Shown: piece after piece, positions 38,245 through 54,332 of the stretch | Layout: every line of letters begins with the position of its first letter | Numbering within the stretch: the first letter of the stretch is position 1 | DNA from: Pollenia angustigena | Taxonomy: Eukaryota > Arthropoda > Insecta > Diptera > Polleniidae | Direction: 5' to 3' | NCBI GenBank assembly: GCA_930367215.1 | Contig: OV884059.1 | Location: 20,050,945-20,114,944, forward strand | Length of the DNA: 64,000 bases | Translations under genes and position numbers: made by a program | The notes under the pieces: generated by a model | What the model was told of the DNA's origin: nothing | Databases searched by the model: none | What the model saw: only the letters and a program-made list of their open reading frames with translations

Positions 38245-41200
38245 ACAAATTTATTTTTAAAAGAGAACATATTTTTGTTAACCAAACCCGAAATTTGTTA
38301 TTTTTGTTGCTACAAAATATTGCATTTTTGCACAAATTTTTTTCTATTGTTGTGGATGAAAATAAGAAAAATATGAAAGTTAAAATCAGCATTACAATAT
38401 GGAATTTTTATTTCTGGTCATTCTTTCCCAGTCGACTTTAATCTAAGATGATTGGCATTTCTAAGAATAACTAAACCAAGGCCTATCCAATAGGTCTGCT
38501 TACTACTACAACAATACAACAATACAAAAAACAACAGGCATTTTGTTTGTGTAAAATTCCTCGCGGTTGTCAAAATCTTACTACTACATAAGCAAAACAA
38601 AAGGAAAAATGTGTTTTGTGTGCATGTATGTGTGGCAAAAAACCAAAACAGTAAACAAAAATATACACGTATAAGGAAAATGTAAGCAACTCTTGATATT
38701 GTTGAGGAAAAAACCAAATAAACATCTGGCTTCTTAAGCAGACCTATTGGATAGACCTTGAACTAAACATTGTTATTTTATACGAGTAAACGATGCGTTT
38801 CGTGTGTATGAATACGAAGGAATTCGTATACAAACGTACTTACGTAGATATGTAAATCAATCTGATTCCTTTACACTCAATATAGTATATATGTATATAT
38901 ATATATATATTTTTCTTTTAAATTACTATATGTAGGTATATTAAACAGAAATATAAAGAGGAAATAGGTATCCCTGTATAAAAATTACTTTTTTATATTG
39001 CCTACTGGACTAATTGCTATAGGTATTTCTTTTTATTTAACTTGTTTAAAATAAAACAGCATAGGTACATTTTTTATTAATAATTATCTAAGCCAAAACT
39101 AAGCATTTTCCATAAAAAAATATAAATTTGTATAAATAAAACACCGTTGGCTAAACACTCTTTCTTTGATACAGACAATCAAAGCAACAAGACAATGATC
39201 TTGTTGTTATTGTATTTTTCTACGAAGCCAGAATTTACTTCGTGTTTACATCGTCTAAGGAATTGGTATGTATGCACATTTTGTTTTTGCATTAGTTGCC
39301 TACATACTTCTTTTATTTTTCAACGTTTTATTGTGTGTAAATTTGTTTGTGTTTCTTTACGATTGTACCTAGCAAGCTGGTTTTCATTTAGTTTATTAGT
39401 TATTTTGGCAGATTGGAAAAATTTGACTTTTTACTTAAGTTTTATTTCAATATTTAATTTTATAAGACGTTAAAGAATTTATGAAAAGAAAATTTTATAG
39501 AAATAATTGAAGTTAATTTTATTTTGAGTTACAAAAATACGTACATACCTATGTATGTATTTATTTATACAATTTTGTTCAATTATTTAATGAAAAATAT
39601 GTATGTTTATGTTATTTTAAATTAAAATAAAGAAAAATTTATATACAGAATATTTTTGTATTTAAATACTTTTTTACAGCTACTGACACAATAACGTACC
39701 TATTTCAAAATGTCTCCCTTATTTTGAGTTTTTATTAAACATACATACATACATACATATATAGGTATGTATAGGTATGTCCATAAATTTAATTTTCTTA
39801 ACAGCTGCTTAAAATTTCTTATCCATTTTAATTTTCACTTGAAAAAAAGACATTCGTTTTATACCTAATCATCCCTTTTACACAAACAAAATCCGTTTAT
39901 TACGTTTACTCAAACATTGGTATATTTATTGTTGTTATTATATATACATACATACATACATACATATATTCTTAATTGCAAATTCCCTGTATGTACCGAA
40001 GACTTAATATGTAACATTTTGTCCGCTTTATAGCATATGTTTTTGCTGTTCTTGTTAGAAACTTAAAAAATGTGAAGATTATTTCTATATTTAATGTAAA
40101 TCAAGAAGAAGAAGAAAAGTGTACGAAACTATTTTTATTAACAAAAATATATAATTTGTTGTCTTTTAACAATTTCTGAACAAATGTGCATATAAATTTA
40201 ACAACAAAATATACCTATTTAATGTACATAAGTACATTTAAGATATTTTATTTAAAAAAAAGGTAAAGAAAATTATAAATAATTGAAATTTAGCTCATAG
40301 AATAAATTCGAAAAATAAAAAATGTTTAAAATAATATAAAGTAACATTCGAAAGAAAATAATTCCCAGTTTCTATTTGTGAAAATTATAAATTTATTTTT
40401 AATTTTCTTAAATAACAAAAACATACTACGTGTATGAATAAAAATGATTTTCATACCACAATTAGTGCTTGAAGAAATAAAATGCATAAACAAAACCAAA
40501 CCAAACTAATGAAATTGCGTAATTTTAAAACATAAAATAATTTAAAATTCTAAATAAAACCCAAATTTAGAAATTAACAACGAACTCTTTCAAAAATATC
40601 TTTAGTGCAATAATTATTTTTGGTATGGCAAAAAAATCGATCTACTAACTAACTTCGTATATTTACGAACAAAAATATTTTCTCGGGCAAACAAAATAAA
40701 ATCTAAGAACAAATAGATCTGGTACCAAAAATTCAACATCTCTTTTTAAAACGGGTTTTGTGGTCCGCTTACTACTTTTATATTATCTAGAAATTTAATT
40801 AAAAAACCAAGGACCCGAAAAGTTCTTTTTTTTATTTTTTGTGCAAGTTAAAAAAATTCTACAGTTTACAGAAAATAAAAAATTTCTAAAATAGCATTGA
40901 AAAAAAGCCGTCGAAAAAAATAAATAAAATGAAGTTTTTAAAATAAAACGTTTTCTAAAAATCTAATTTGTCTGAAGACAAATTAAATATATTTAAGCAT
41001 TGTCATAAAAATTTCATTCTTCAAAACAAATTTAAATAAAATTTATGAAGAGGTTTCTGAGAATACATACTACATTTTTTTAAAAATACGTGGAATATAA
41101 TTTTCTAAAAAAAAAAACAAACGTTTTAAGAAATATTTTTCAACAAAAAAAGTTTTTAAACAATTTTATTTGTTTTTGTTTACAAAAAAAAAAGTTTTTG

Positions 41201-41619
41201 CTTCTTTTGAAACTAAAAAATTTCGTTTTCAAAGGAAGTTTTTCCTTTTTTCGTTTCTATTTAAACACAAAAACACAAAAAAATATTCCTTTATTCACAC
41301 ACAAAAATTTTTCATTTCAAAAATAAAATTTAGCTTTGTGTTTTCTGTTAGTAATTTCCGGTCCTTGCAAAAAACAAATGAAATTCAATTGAAATATACA
41401 AAAATAAAAAACTTTTGCATGACAAATACATAGTAGCTCTGGTATAAAAAATTTATATCCAGAAATGCACTATCTCTTTTTAAAAAACAATCAGCACTGG
41501 TACCAAAAGTATTATATATCAAAAATGCACTATCTCTTTTTAAAAAACAAACAGCACTGGTACCAAAAGTATTATACATATATCAAAAATGCACTATCTC
41601 TTTTTAAAACAGTTTTTGT
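38245..41619. other. Long H2A-H4 spacer (unit 5)
   Basis: Contains the 284-bp MITE, shortened CATA microsatellites, the 27-base segment at about 40584-40610, the H4 3'-end relic (about 40719-40822) and the three-copy downstream-element repeat (41439-41611). Several small indels are shared only with units 6 and 7. No gene recognised. Confidence 0.75.
38477..38760. mobile_element. 284-bp MITE with CAAGG termini (unit 5)
   Basis: Same element and insertion point as 2201-2484, with AACTAAAC at 38469-38476 and 38761-38768. Confidence 0.9.
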
Positions 41620-41635
41620 GGTCCTGAAAAGGACC
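41620..41635 (-). terminator. H4 3' stem-loop (unit 5, of a broken gene)
   Basis: GGTCCTTTTCAGGACC on the minus strand, intact although the gene is interrupted. Confidence 0.95.
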
Positions 41636-41700
41636 GATTTGTTCGTTTTATTGATTTATTTGATTATTGATCCGCAAATTAAAATGTAATAGAGTAATTA

Positions 41701-41970
<270 letters not shown>

Positions 41971-42162
41971 TCACCCATGCGTTCCGAACAATATTTTTGA
42001 CCGGACAATAATTTTTTTAGAGAGAGTGTTCCGCAGAACGATTCACCCATCTCGGAAAATTTGTCCGGACAAACAAAGCTACCATATGGTTTACAGATGT
42101 AAACGATTATACAAAGTGGCAGCATAGTTAGCAAACTATTAGTTTTTTTTTTATAAAAGTAT

Positions 42163-42423
42163 GTGAAAATGGAAAAAAGAAGAAAATTAATTTTATTATT
42201 TTTAATTGAATTGCGTAAAACCCATTTACTAGCAAAACAAATTTATCAAAAAAGGTTGAAAGTAAAAAGAATAGCAGTTAGAAAAATATTACAGAAAAGA
42301 AGAACAAACGGTGTTTTCCACACACTTGTTCCTGAGATTCGCTTTCATGACGTGGAATCGTTAATAAATAATAAACATTTACTTCCTACAATAATTGGTA
42401 AACATTATGTTAACAAATATTAA
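42163..42423 (+). pseudogene. PIF/Harbinger transposase, N-terminal fragment (unit 5)
   Basis: 86 codons. RKILQKRRTNGVFHTLVPEI resembles the conserved start of PIF/Harbinger transposases, where a basic stretch is followed by G-x-F/Y-H-T-L and then R/LR-x-D. It stops just after this block, so the DDE catalytic domain is missing. A second in-frame ATG lies at 42169. Confidence 0.65.
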
Positions 42424-42440
42424 AATTTACCATTTAAAAT

Positions 42441-42608
42441 TTACTTACGACCAATTCCAATAGATTTTTCTATTTCCGTCCATATATTTTGTTTTAAGTT
42501 AGTATTTTTATATGAACGATTTCCCAAATGATAAATACATTCTCTTCCTGGATTTTTTATTTCCTCAATAAGTTTCAGGGCAATATTTTCTTTAACATCA
42601 ATTTTTGT
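42441..42608 (-). pseudogene. MADF / Myb-like domain fragment (unit 5)
   Basis: A frame of about 55 codons without its own ATG, bounded by a TAA at 42609-42611 and ending with TAA at 42441. It reads IALKLIEEIKNPGREC, then YHLGNRSYKNTNLKQNIWTE and IEKSIGIGRK. The pattern L-I-E-x-[IV]-K, Y...Y-K-[ND]...W-x-E-I matches the first half of a MADF domain. PIF/Harbinger elements encode such a DNA-binding partner next to the transposase. Confidence 0.6.
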
Positions 42609-42918
42609 TTAACTTTTTTTTTAATTATTCAGCACAAAACGAAAAATTTAATATGTGGCAGCTCAATTCAACTTTTATGTACAAATTGAAAGAAAGTGGC
42701 ATCTCAGTTGATTTTGTTCGGCACAAGAATTAAAATTAAACCAATTCAAGAAAAAACGTTCCGAACAAATTCATTGCTCTCTCTCTCAAAAGTAAAACGT
42801 CAAACTCAATATAAAAAAAATTTTGTCCGGACAAAAATTTTGTTCGGAACGCATGGGTGAATCGAGCTTTAGCACCACCTTTTCCCAAGCCTTTGCCACC
42901 TTTACCACGACCAGTCAT

Positions 42919-43666
<748 letters not shown>

Positions 43667-43707
43667 TTAAATTGATGTGACGAAATAAATAAAAACTATA
43701 ACAAATC

Positions 43708-43723
43708 GGTCCTTTTCAGGACC
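43708..43723 (+). terminator. H3 3' stem-loop (unit 5)
   Basis: GGTCCTTTTCAGGACC with downstream purine element. Confidence 0.95.
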
Positions 43724-44512
43724 ACAAATTCTTTTTCAAAAAGAGATATAATTATACACTTTCAAACAGAGGAATTTTCACTCATAGAAATACGAGCTAA
43801 AATTAATAAACAAGACCAAAACTTAACTTGCAATAAAATAAGACAGACACAACGTTTTTTCTTTTTTTTTTTTTTTTTTGTTTAGAGAAACACATTAAAT
43901 AAGTAAAGGTACAAATAAACAAAACTTAACTTGCAATAAAAAGAGAACGGGTTTGTTTTAAGAAACACATTAAATTACTAAAGGTACATACATATTAAAA
44001 TTGTGTTTTTATTAAAAATTTTATATAAAAATATTCATGGATATAACTAATTTTTAAATATGTATTCAAAGTAAAGAAACTCCTTTTACTTATGACATTG
44101 ATTATTAAACCAATCTGGTTTTTTTCCTGAATTACTTTCAGAAAACAGACGTTCGAATTATGGTTAGATTTCATATTTTGTGTTTCTAAAATATTATCGT
44201 GAATTTTCAAAATCCTACATTCAATATGTGGTTGGCATGTTTATACACATTTTATCTGTTAATAGAATTACCAAAATTTTGATAGTAAAAAAAAACGTTG
44301 ACGTAGATTTGATTTTTTCTTTGCAGACAAAAATGTTTAATTATTACAAATATCCTATTTTAGTTTGTACCTGAATTTTATAAAAATTAAAAAAAAAATT
44401 CAACTTTTTGCAAATTTCAAAAATAAAATTTATTTTTTAACTAAAAATCAAACTTTAATAAAAAAAAAATAGTTTAATAAACAAGTGTTAACTCTTTTTA
44501 AAAATATTTTGT
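43724..44512. other. H3-H2B spacer (unit 6)
   Basis: AT-rich, no gene; matches the unit 5 version including the CAG deletion and GGG marker. Confidence 0.8.
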
Positions 44513-44528
44513 GGCCCTGAAAAGGGCC
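44513..44528 (-). terminator. H2B 3' stem-loop (unit 6)
   Basis: GGCCCTTTTCAGGGCC on the minus strand. Confidence 0.95.
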
Positions 44529-44587
44529 TTTTATAAGAATGTAAAAAAGAGGAATTCATGGGCGTTGAGTACATTTTTTTAGAAAAT

Positions 44588-44959
44588 TTACTTGGAGCTG
44601 GTGTATTTGGTTACAGCCTTTGTACCTTCACTGACGGCATGTTTGGCCAATTCACCGGGCAAAAGTAGACGAACAGCAGTTTGAATTTCACGACTGGTTA
44701 TGGTGGAACGTTTATTGTATTGAGCCAAACGAGATGCTTCGGCGGCAATACGTTCAAAGATATCATTAACAAAGCTGTTCATGATACTCATAGCCTTTGA
44801 AGAAATTCCAGTATCAGGATGTACTTGCTTCAAAACTTTGTAAATGTAGATGGCATAACTTTCCTTACGCTTGCGTCTTCTAGTCTTGTCACCCTTGGTA
44901 ATATTCTTCTGGGCTTTACCGGCCTTTTTTGTTGCTTTACCACTGGCTTTAGGAGGCAT
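44588..44959 (-). CDS. H2B: Histone H2B (unit 6)
   Basis: Intact, identical protein. Its TATA box and leader are undisturbed; the MITE in the shared promoter lies on the H2A side. Confidence 0.98.
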   Translation of the reverse strand: MPPKASGKATKKAGKAQKNITKGDKTRRRKRKESYAIYIYKVLKQVHPDTGISSKAMSIMNSFVNDIFERIAAEASRLAQYNKRSTITSREIQTAVRLLLPGELAKHAVSEGTKAVTKYTSSK

Positions 44960-45891
<932 letters not shown>

Positions 45892-45960
45892 GATAGTACT
45901 CGAAAAAAGAAGAAAAATACTGTATGACCATCATCGCATATCAATTGAAAATCAACAAAC

Positions 45961-45976
45961 CGTCCTTTTCAGGACG
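45961..45976 (+). terminator. H2A 3' stem-loop (unit 6)
   Basis: CGTCCTTTTCAGGACG with AAAAGAGAAC downstream. Confidence 0.95.
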
Positions 45977-48900
45977 ACAAATTTATTTTTAAAAGAGAAC
46001 ATATTTTTGTTAACCAAACCCGAAATTTGTTATTTTTGTTGCTACAAAATATTGCATTTTTGCACAAATTTTTTTCTATTGTTGTGGATGAAAATAAGAA
46101 AAATATGAAAGTTAAAATCAGCATTACAATATGGAATTTTTATTTCTGGTCATTCTTTCCCAGTCGACTTTAATCTAAGATGATTGGCATTTCTAAGAAT
46201 AACTAAACCAAGGCCTATCCAATAGGTCTGCTTACTACTACAACAATACAACAATACAAAAAACAACAGGCATTTTGTTTGTGTAAAATTCCTCGCGGTT
46301 GTCAAAATCTTACTACTACATAAGCAAAACAAAAGGAAAAATGTGTTTTGTGTGCATGTATGTGTGGCAAAAAACCAAAACAGTAAACAAAAATATACAC
46401 GTATAAGGAAAATGTAAGCAACTCTTGATATTGTTGAGGAAAAAACCAAATAAACATCTGGCTTCTTAAGCAGACCTATTGGATAGACCTTGAACTAAAC
46501 ATTGTTATTTTATACGAGTAAACGATGCGTTTCGTGTGTATGAATACGAAGGAATTCGTATACAAACGTACTTACGTAGATATGTAAATCAATCTGATTC
46601 CTTTACACTCAATATAGTATATATGTATATATATATATATTTTTCTTTTAAATTACTATATGTAGGTATATTAAACAGAAATATAAAGAGGAAATAGGTA
46701 TCCCTGTATAAAAATTACTTTTTTATATTGCCTACTGGACTAATTGCTATAGGTATTTCTTTTTATTTAACTTGTTTAAAATAAAACAGCATAGGTACAT
46801 TTTTTATTAATAATTATCTAAGCCAAAACTAAGCATTTTCCATAAAAAAATATAAATTTGTATAAATAAAACACCGTTGGCTAAACACTCTTTCTTTGAT
46901 ACAGACAATCAAAGCAACAAGACAATGATCTTGTTGTTATTGTATTTTTCTACGAAGCCAGAATTTACTTCGTGTTTACATCGTCTAAGGAATTGGTATG
47001 TATGCACATTTTGTTTTTGCATTAGTTGCCTACATACTTCTTTTATTTTTCAACGTTTTATTGTGTGTAAATTTGTTTGTGTTTCTTTACGATTGTACCT
47101 AGCAAGCTGGTTTTCATTTAGTTTATTAGTTATTTTGGCAGATTGGAAAAATTTGACTTTTTACTTAAGTTTTATTTCAATATTTAATTTTATAAGACGT
47201 TAAAGAATTTATGAAAAGAAAATTTTATAGAAATAATTGAAGTTAATTTTATTTTGAGTTACAAAAATACGTACATACCTATGTATGTATTTATTTATAC
47301 AATTTTGTTCAATTATTTAATGAAAAATATGTATGTTTATGTTATTTTAAATTAAAATAAAGAAAAATTTATATACAGAATATTTTTGTATTTAAATACT
47401 TTTTTACAGCTACTGACACAATAACGTACCTATTTCAAAATGTCTCCCTTATTTTGAGTTTTTATTAAACATACATACATACATACATATATAGGTATGT
47501 ATAGGTATGTCCATAAATTTAATTTTCTTAACAGCTGCTTAAAATTTCTTATCCATTTTAATTTTCACTTGAAAAAAAGACATTCGTTTTATACCTAATC
47601 ATCCCTTTTACACAAACAAAATCCGTTTATTACGTTTACTCAAACATTGGTATATTTATTGTTGTTATTATATATACATACATACATACATACATATATT
47701 CTTAATTGCAAATTCCCTGTATGTACCGAAGACTTAATATGTAACATTTTGTCCGCTTTATAGCATATGTTTTTGCTGTTCTTGTTAGAAACTTAAAAAA
47801 TGTGAAGATTATTTCTATATTTAATGTAAATCAAGAAGAAGAAGAAAAGTGTACGAAACTATTTTTATTAACAAAAATATATAATTTGTTGTCTTTTAAC
47901 AATTTCTGAACAAATGTGCATATAAATTTAACAACAAAATATACCTATTTAATGTACATAAGTACATTTAAGATATTTTATTTAAAAAAAAGGTAAAGAA
48001 AATTATAAATAATTGAAATTTAGCTCATAGAATAAATTCGAAAAATAAAAAATGTTTAAAATAATATAAAGTAACATTCGAAAGAAAATAATTCCCAGTT
48101 TCTATTTGTGAAAATTATAAATTTATTTTTAATTTTCTTAAATAACAAAAACATACTACGTGTATGAATAAAAATGATTTTCATACCACAATTAGTGCTT
48201 GAAGAAATAAAATGCATAAACAAAACCAAACCAAACTAATGAAATTGCGTAATTTTAAAACATAAAATAATTTAAAATTCTAAATAAAACCCAAATTTAG
48301 AAATTAACAACGAACTCTTTCAAAAATATCTTTAGTGCAATAATTATTTTTGGTATGGCAAAAAAATCGATCTACTAACTAACTTCGTATATTTACGAAC
48401 AAAAATATTTTCTCGGGCAAACAAAATAAAATCTAAGAACAAATAGATCTGGTACCAAAAATTCAACATCTCTTTTTAAAACGGGTTTTGTGGTCCGCTT
48501 ACTACTTTTATATTATCTAGAAATTTAATTAAAAAACCAAGGACCCGAAAAGTTCTTTTTTTTATTTTTTGTGCAAGTTAAAAAAATTCTACAGTTTACA
48601 GAAAATAAAAAATTTCTAAAATAGCATTGAAAAAAAGCCGTCGAAAAAAATAAATAAAATGAAGTTTTTAAAATAAAACGTTTTCTAAAAATCTAATTTG
48701 TCTGAAGACAAATTAAATATATTTAAGCATTGTCATAAAAATTTCATTCTTCAAAACAAATTTAAATAAAATTTATGAAGAGGTTTCTGAGAATACATAC
48801 TACATTTTTTTAAAAATACGTGGAATATAATTTTCTAAAAAAAAAAACAAACGTTTTAAGAAATATTTTTCAACAAAAAAAGTTTTTAAACAATTTTATT

Positions 48901-49350
48901 TGTTTTTGTTTACAAAAAAAAAAGTTTTTGCTTCTTTTGAAACTAAAAAATTTCGTTTTCAAAGGAAGTTTTTCCTTTTTTCGTTTCTATTTAAACACAA
49001 AAACACAAAAAAATATTCCTTTATTCACACACAAAAATTTTTTATTTCAAAAATAAAATTTAGCTTTGTGTTTTCTGTTAGTAATTTCCGGTCCTTGCAA
49101 AAAACAAATGAAATTCAATTGAAATATACAAAAATAAAAAACTTTTGCATGACAAATACATAGTAGCTCTGGTATAAAAAATTTATATCCAGAAATGCAC
49201 TATCTCTTTTTAAAAAACAATCAGCACTGGTACCAAAAGTATTATATATCAAAAATGCACTATCTCTTTTTAAAAAACAAACAGCACTGCACTGGTACCA
49301 AAAGTATTATATATCAAAAATGCACAATCTCTTTTTAAAACGGTTTTTGT
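45977..49350. other. Long H2A-H4 spacer (unit 6)
   Basis: Contains the 284-bp MITE, the 27-base segment (about 48314-48340), the H4 3'-end relic (about 48449-48552) and the three-copy downstream-element repeat (49169-49342), whose last copy has a TGCACAATC variant. No gene recognised. Confidence 0.75.
46209..46492. mobile_element. 284-bp MITE with CAAGG termini (unit 6)
   Basis: Same element and site as in units 1, 5 and 7, flanked by AACTAAAC at 46201-46208 and 46493-46500. Confidence 0.9.
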
Positions 49351-49366
49351 GGTCCTGAAAAGGACC
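49351..49366 (-). terminator. H4 3' stem-loop (unit 6)
   Basis: GGTCCTTTTCAGGACC on the minus strand. Confidence 0.95.
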
Positions 49367-49429
49367 GATTTGTTCGTTTTATTGATTTATTTGATTATTG
49401 ATCCGCAAATTAAAATGTAATACGAGTAA

Positions 49430-50980
<1,551 letters not shown>

Positions 50981-51021
50981 TTAAATTGATGTGACGAAAT
51001 AAATAAAAACTATAACAAATC

Positions 51022-51037
51022 GGTCCTTTTCAGGACC
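51022..51037 (+). terminator. H3 3' stem-loop (unit 6)
   Basis: GGTCCTTTTCAGGACC with downstream purine element. Confidence 0.95.
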
Positions 51038-51825
51038 ACAAATTCTTTTTCAAAAAGAGATATAATTATACACTTTCAAACAGAGGAATTTTCACTCATA
51101 GAAATACGAGCTAAAATTAATAAACAAGACCAAAACTTAACTTGCAATAAAATAAGACAGACACAACGTTTTTTCTTTTTTTTTTTTTTTGTTTAGAGAA
51201 ACACATTAAATAAGTAAAGGTACAAATAAACAAAACTTAACTTGCAATAAAAAGAGAACGGTTTTGTTTTAAGAAACACATTAAATTACTAAAGGTACAT
51301 ACATATTAAAATTGTGTTTTTATTAAAAATTTTATATAAAAATATTCATGGATATAACTAATTTTTAAATATGTATTCAAAGTAAAGAAACTCCTTTTAC
51401 TTATGACATTGATTATTAAACCAATCTGGTTTTTTTCCTGAATTACTTTCAGAAAACAGACGTTCGAATTATGGTTAGATTTCATATTTTGTGTTTCTAA
51501 AATATTATCGTGAATTTTCAAAATCCTACATTCAATATGTGGTTGGCATGTTTATACACATTTTATCTGTTAATAGAATTACCAAAATTTTGATAGTAAA
51601 AAAAAACGTTGACGTAGATTTGATTTTTTCTTTGCAGACAAAAATGTTTAATTATTACAAATATCCTATTTTACAGTTTGTACCTGAATTTTATAAAAAT
51701 TAAAAAAAAAATTCAACTTTTTGCAAATTTCAAAAATAAAATTTATTTTTTAACTAAAAATCAAACTTTAATAAAAAAAAAATAGTTTAATAAACAAGTG
51801 TTAACTCTTTTTAAAAATATTTTGT
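51038..51825. other. H3-H2B spacer (unit 7), contains a recombination boundary
   Basis: AT-rich, no gene. Its markers (AGAACGGTTTTG, TTTTACAGTTTG) are those of units 1-4, whereas sequence from within H2B onward matches unit 5. The exchange point lies between about 51670 and 52206. Confidence 0.8.
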
Positions 51826-51841
51826 GGCCCTGAAAAGGGCC
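51826..51841 (-). terminator. H2B 3' stem-loop (unit 7)
   Basis: GGCCCTTTTCAGGGCC on the minus strand. Confidence 0.95.
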
Positions 51842-51900
51842 TTTTATAAGAATGTAAAAAAGAGGAATTCATGGGCGTTGAGTACATTTTTTTAGAAAAT

Positions 51901-52272
51901 TTACTTGGAGCTGGTGTATTTGGTTACAGCCTTTGTACCTTCACTGACGGCATGTTTGGCCAATTCACCGGGCAAAAGTAGACGAACAGCAGTTTGAATT
52001 TCACGACTGGTTATGGTGGAACGTTTATTGTATTGAGCCAAACGAGATGCTTCGGCGGCAATACGTTCAAAGATATCATTAACAAAGCTGTTCATGATAC
52101 TCATAGCCTTTGAAGAAATTCCAGTATCAGGATGTACTTGCTTCAAAACTTTGTAAATGTAGATGGCATAACTTTCCTTACGCTTGCGTCTTCTAGTCTT
52201 GTCACCCTTGGTAATATTCTTCTGGGCTTTACCGGCCTTTTTTGTTGCTTTACCACTGGCTTTAGGAGGCAT
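51901..52272 (-). CDS. H2B: Histone H2B (unit 7)
   Basis: Intact, identical protein, with the unit 5-type synonymous marker near 52210. TATA box at 52362-52370 intact. Confidence 0.98.
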   Translation of the reverse strand: MPPKASGKATKKAGKAQKNITKGDKTRRRKRKESYAIYIYKVLKQVHPDTGISSKAMSIMNSFVNDIFERIAAEASRLAQYNKRSTITSREIQTAVRLLLPGELAKHAVSEGTKAVTKYTSSK

Positions 52273-52482
52273 GCTTTCACTTTTTCACTTTTTAGATGTT
52301 TTCACTTCACAAACACTTTTAACACTGTTTACAATTTTTAAATATAAACGTCAAATGTGCGCTTTATATACCTTTTTTCTAACCACTCAATTTTCTGTCT
52401 ACCTATTTTGTTATCGTTTACACAATCATCCCCTGTATGCGCAGTTGCCATACAAAAAAAGTATAAATACTCAGTGTTGTGG
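52273..52482. promoter_or_regulatory. H2B promoter and captured H2A TATA box (unit 7)
   Basis: Same arrangement as 32344-32553; the H2A TATA box at 52462-52469 feeds LINE element 2b. Confidence 0.85.
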
Positions 52483-52495
52483 CGAAAAACTTAAA
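52483..52495. repeat. Target-site duplication, upstream copy, LINE element 2b
   Basis: CGAAAAACTTAAA, offset 21-33 from the H2A TATA box; partner at 57640-57652. Confidence 0.92.
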
Positions 52496-52497
52496 AA

Positions 52498-52550
52498 TCA
52501 TTAGTTCTTGTTGAACATTTGTGAAGTGTTTGTGTTAAATAAAAATTAAA
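52498..52550 (+). repeat. H4 mRNA leader at the 5' end of LINE element 2b
   Basis: The same 53 bases as at 32569-32621. Confidence 0.9.
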
Positions 52551-52862
52551 AAGTGAAATTAAAAATCTGAAAAGTCAAAATATTTGTGTTTTTTAACTCA
52601 CTGAGGAAAAAAAATAAATACTTGAAAAAGGACAAGTTAATAAAATTTTTTAAATAAAGACCTTACGCGCTTTAATGAGAAGTGAATAGGAGGCAAAAAA
52701 GTAAAAAAAACTTAATAATCAAGTACTTTAAGTCATAAAGGGCTATACATTTTTAAATATAAAAGCAAAAAAAAACTTTAAAAACAAGCGAGAGTGAAAC
52801 TTAAAATTAAGTTTAACCCGCTTTCCATGCGGTTATACATTAGTTTTCGCTAGTGTGTTAAA

Positions 52863-54332
52863 ATGGAGGATGCCGAAAGTCAGAAACCTGGGAAAAGGCC
52901 CAGGTTAAAAGCTACTTATGAGGAACTTCAGCAAGCTGTTGAAAGTAAGGATGAAAATATATACATCCTTACTAAAAAGTGTGATATATTATTAGCTGAA
53001 AATGAAAAGCTTCAAAAAAATCTTGAGCAGTTAATTGCCAAATTCGAAAGTAATGAGGAAAGCGAAGAATATTCAAGTGAAGATGAAATGGTCACAGATG
53101 AGGTTGAAATGCCCAATAGCCAGGGTAACTTAAAAGCCAATGTGAAGAGTGATATCCAGCCAAATGCTGCAGCTAGCCTAGAAAAAACTGAAGAGGCCGT
53201 AAAGGTGGTGCCTAGTCGAGCGACAATTTTGAAGGAAGTGCCTGGTTCCAGCCAAAAGAAGCCGGAAGAAAACAATAATCTTAAGAAAAGTAGTAAGTCT
53301 GTACCAATAGTTACAACATATAATATTAATGTTAGGGATATTATAAGTAAGTTAGATGGTATCTTAGGGCATAAGGAGTATAACATTAAAATTTTGGGAA
53401 AAAATGTTACTAATATAGGTGTCTGTACACTGGAGGACTTTGTTAAATTGAAGGACATGTTGAAGGAACAAGGGGTTAATTATTACACCCATACTCCAAG
53501 GTCTCAAAGACCATTTTCTGTAGTTATCAGGGGTCTCTCTGACTCCTTTGAAACTGGTGAGGTTCTCCAATATATGCAGGGCCTCCAGATCAGCGTTAGA
53601 ATATTAGGTCTGCATAAGTTGGGCGGAGATAGATGGTTGCTCCAAGTTGCTAGGGACTCTGATACTAGGGGATTGAGTGATATAAGGTATATACTCCATT
53701 GTAAAGTGACAATGACTAGACACACTCGTCGTGGTGTCGTTCAATGTTATAATTGTCAGCGGTTTGGACACGTGGCAATTAACTGTAACATGCCATATAG
53801 GTGTGTTAAATGTGGTGGCGATCATGGCCCTGGTAAATGTGCTGTTCCTCCTAGGGAAAGGAATACTGCTGAGGTTGTAACTACTGATCCTGTCACGGGA
53901 CAGGCAGTGAAAAAGGTGGGTCTACCTGTAAGATGCGTCAATTGTAATGTTGAGGGCCATGCTGCAAGTGCAAGGGAATGTCCTAAACGTCAGGGGCTTG
54001 TACAAAAGTTGTCTGTCAAGAAGAGTGACAGGGGAAACGTCAGGGTGGCTAATACTGTGCCAACGAATAGGACAACTAGTGGCGTATCGTATGCTGCGGC
54101 TGCAAGAGGTGTGGCAAATGGAGCAGCAACAGGCACTGGTATATCGGTTGCATCTGCTGGTGCCGAATTCGATGCGATTGATCGAGATTGTAAACGACTG
54201 CTTGGTGGTGATCTGCTGGCCTGCTTGAGTAAGATGAAGGGTTTCGCCCGGGAATACAAGCTCCTGGGTAGTGATGGTGAGAGAACTCGGGCTTTGCTTG
54301 GGATGTTAATTTCCCTTCAGCATGATGGCTAA
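52863..54332 (+). CDS. LINE element 2b ORF1: gag-like zinc-knuckle protein
   Basis: 489 residues, identical in protein to the frame at 32934-34403, which describes its domains. It is open along its full length. Confidence 0.92.
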   Translation: MEDAESQKPGKRPRLKATYEELQQAVESKDENIYILTKKCDILLAENEKLQKNLEQLIAKFESNEESEEYSSEDEMVTDEVEMPNSQGNLKANVKSDIQPNAAASLEKTEEAVKVVPSRATILKEVPGSSQKKPEENNNLKKSSKSVPIVTTYNINVRDIISKLDGILGHKEYNIKILGKNVTNIGVCTLEDFVKLKDMLKEQGVNYYTHTPRSQRPFSVVIRGLSDSFETGEVLQYMQGLQISVRILGLHKLGGDRWLLQVARDSDTRGLSDIRYILHCKVTMTRHTRRGVVQCYNCQRFGHVAINCNMPYRCVKCGGDHGPGKCAVPPRERNTAEVVTTDPVTGQAVKKVGLPVRCVNCNVEGHAASARECPKRQGLVQKLSVKKSDRGNVRVANTVPTNRTTSGVSYAAAARGVANGAATGTGISVASAGAEFDAIDRDCKRLLGGDLLACLSKMKGFAREYKLLGSDGERTRALLGMLISLQHDG

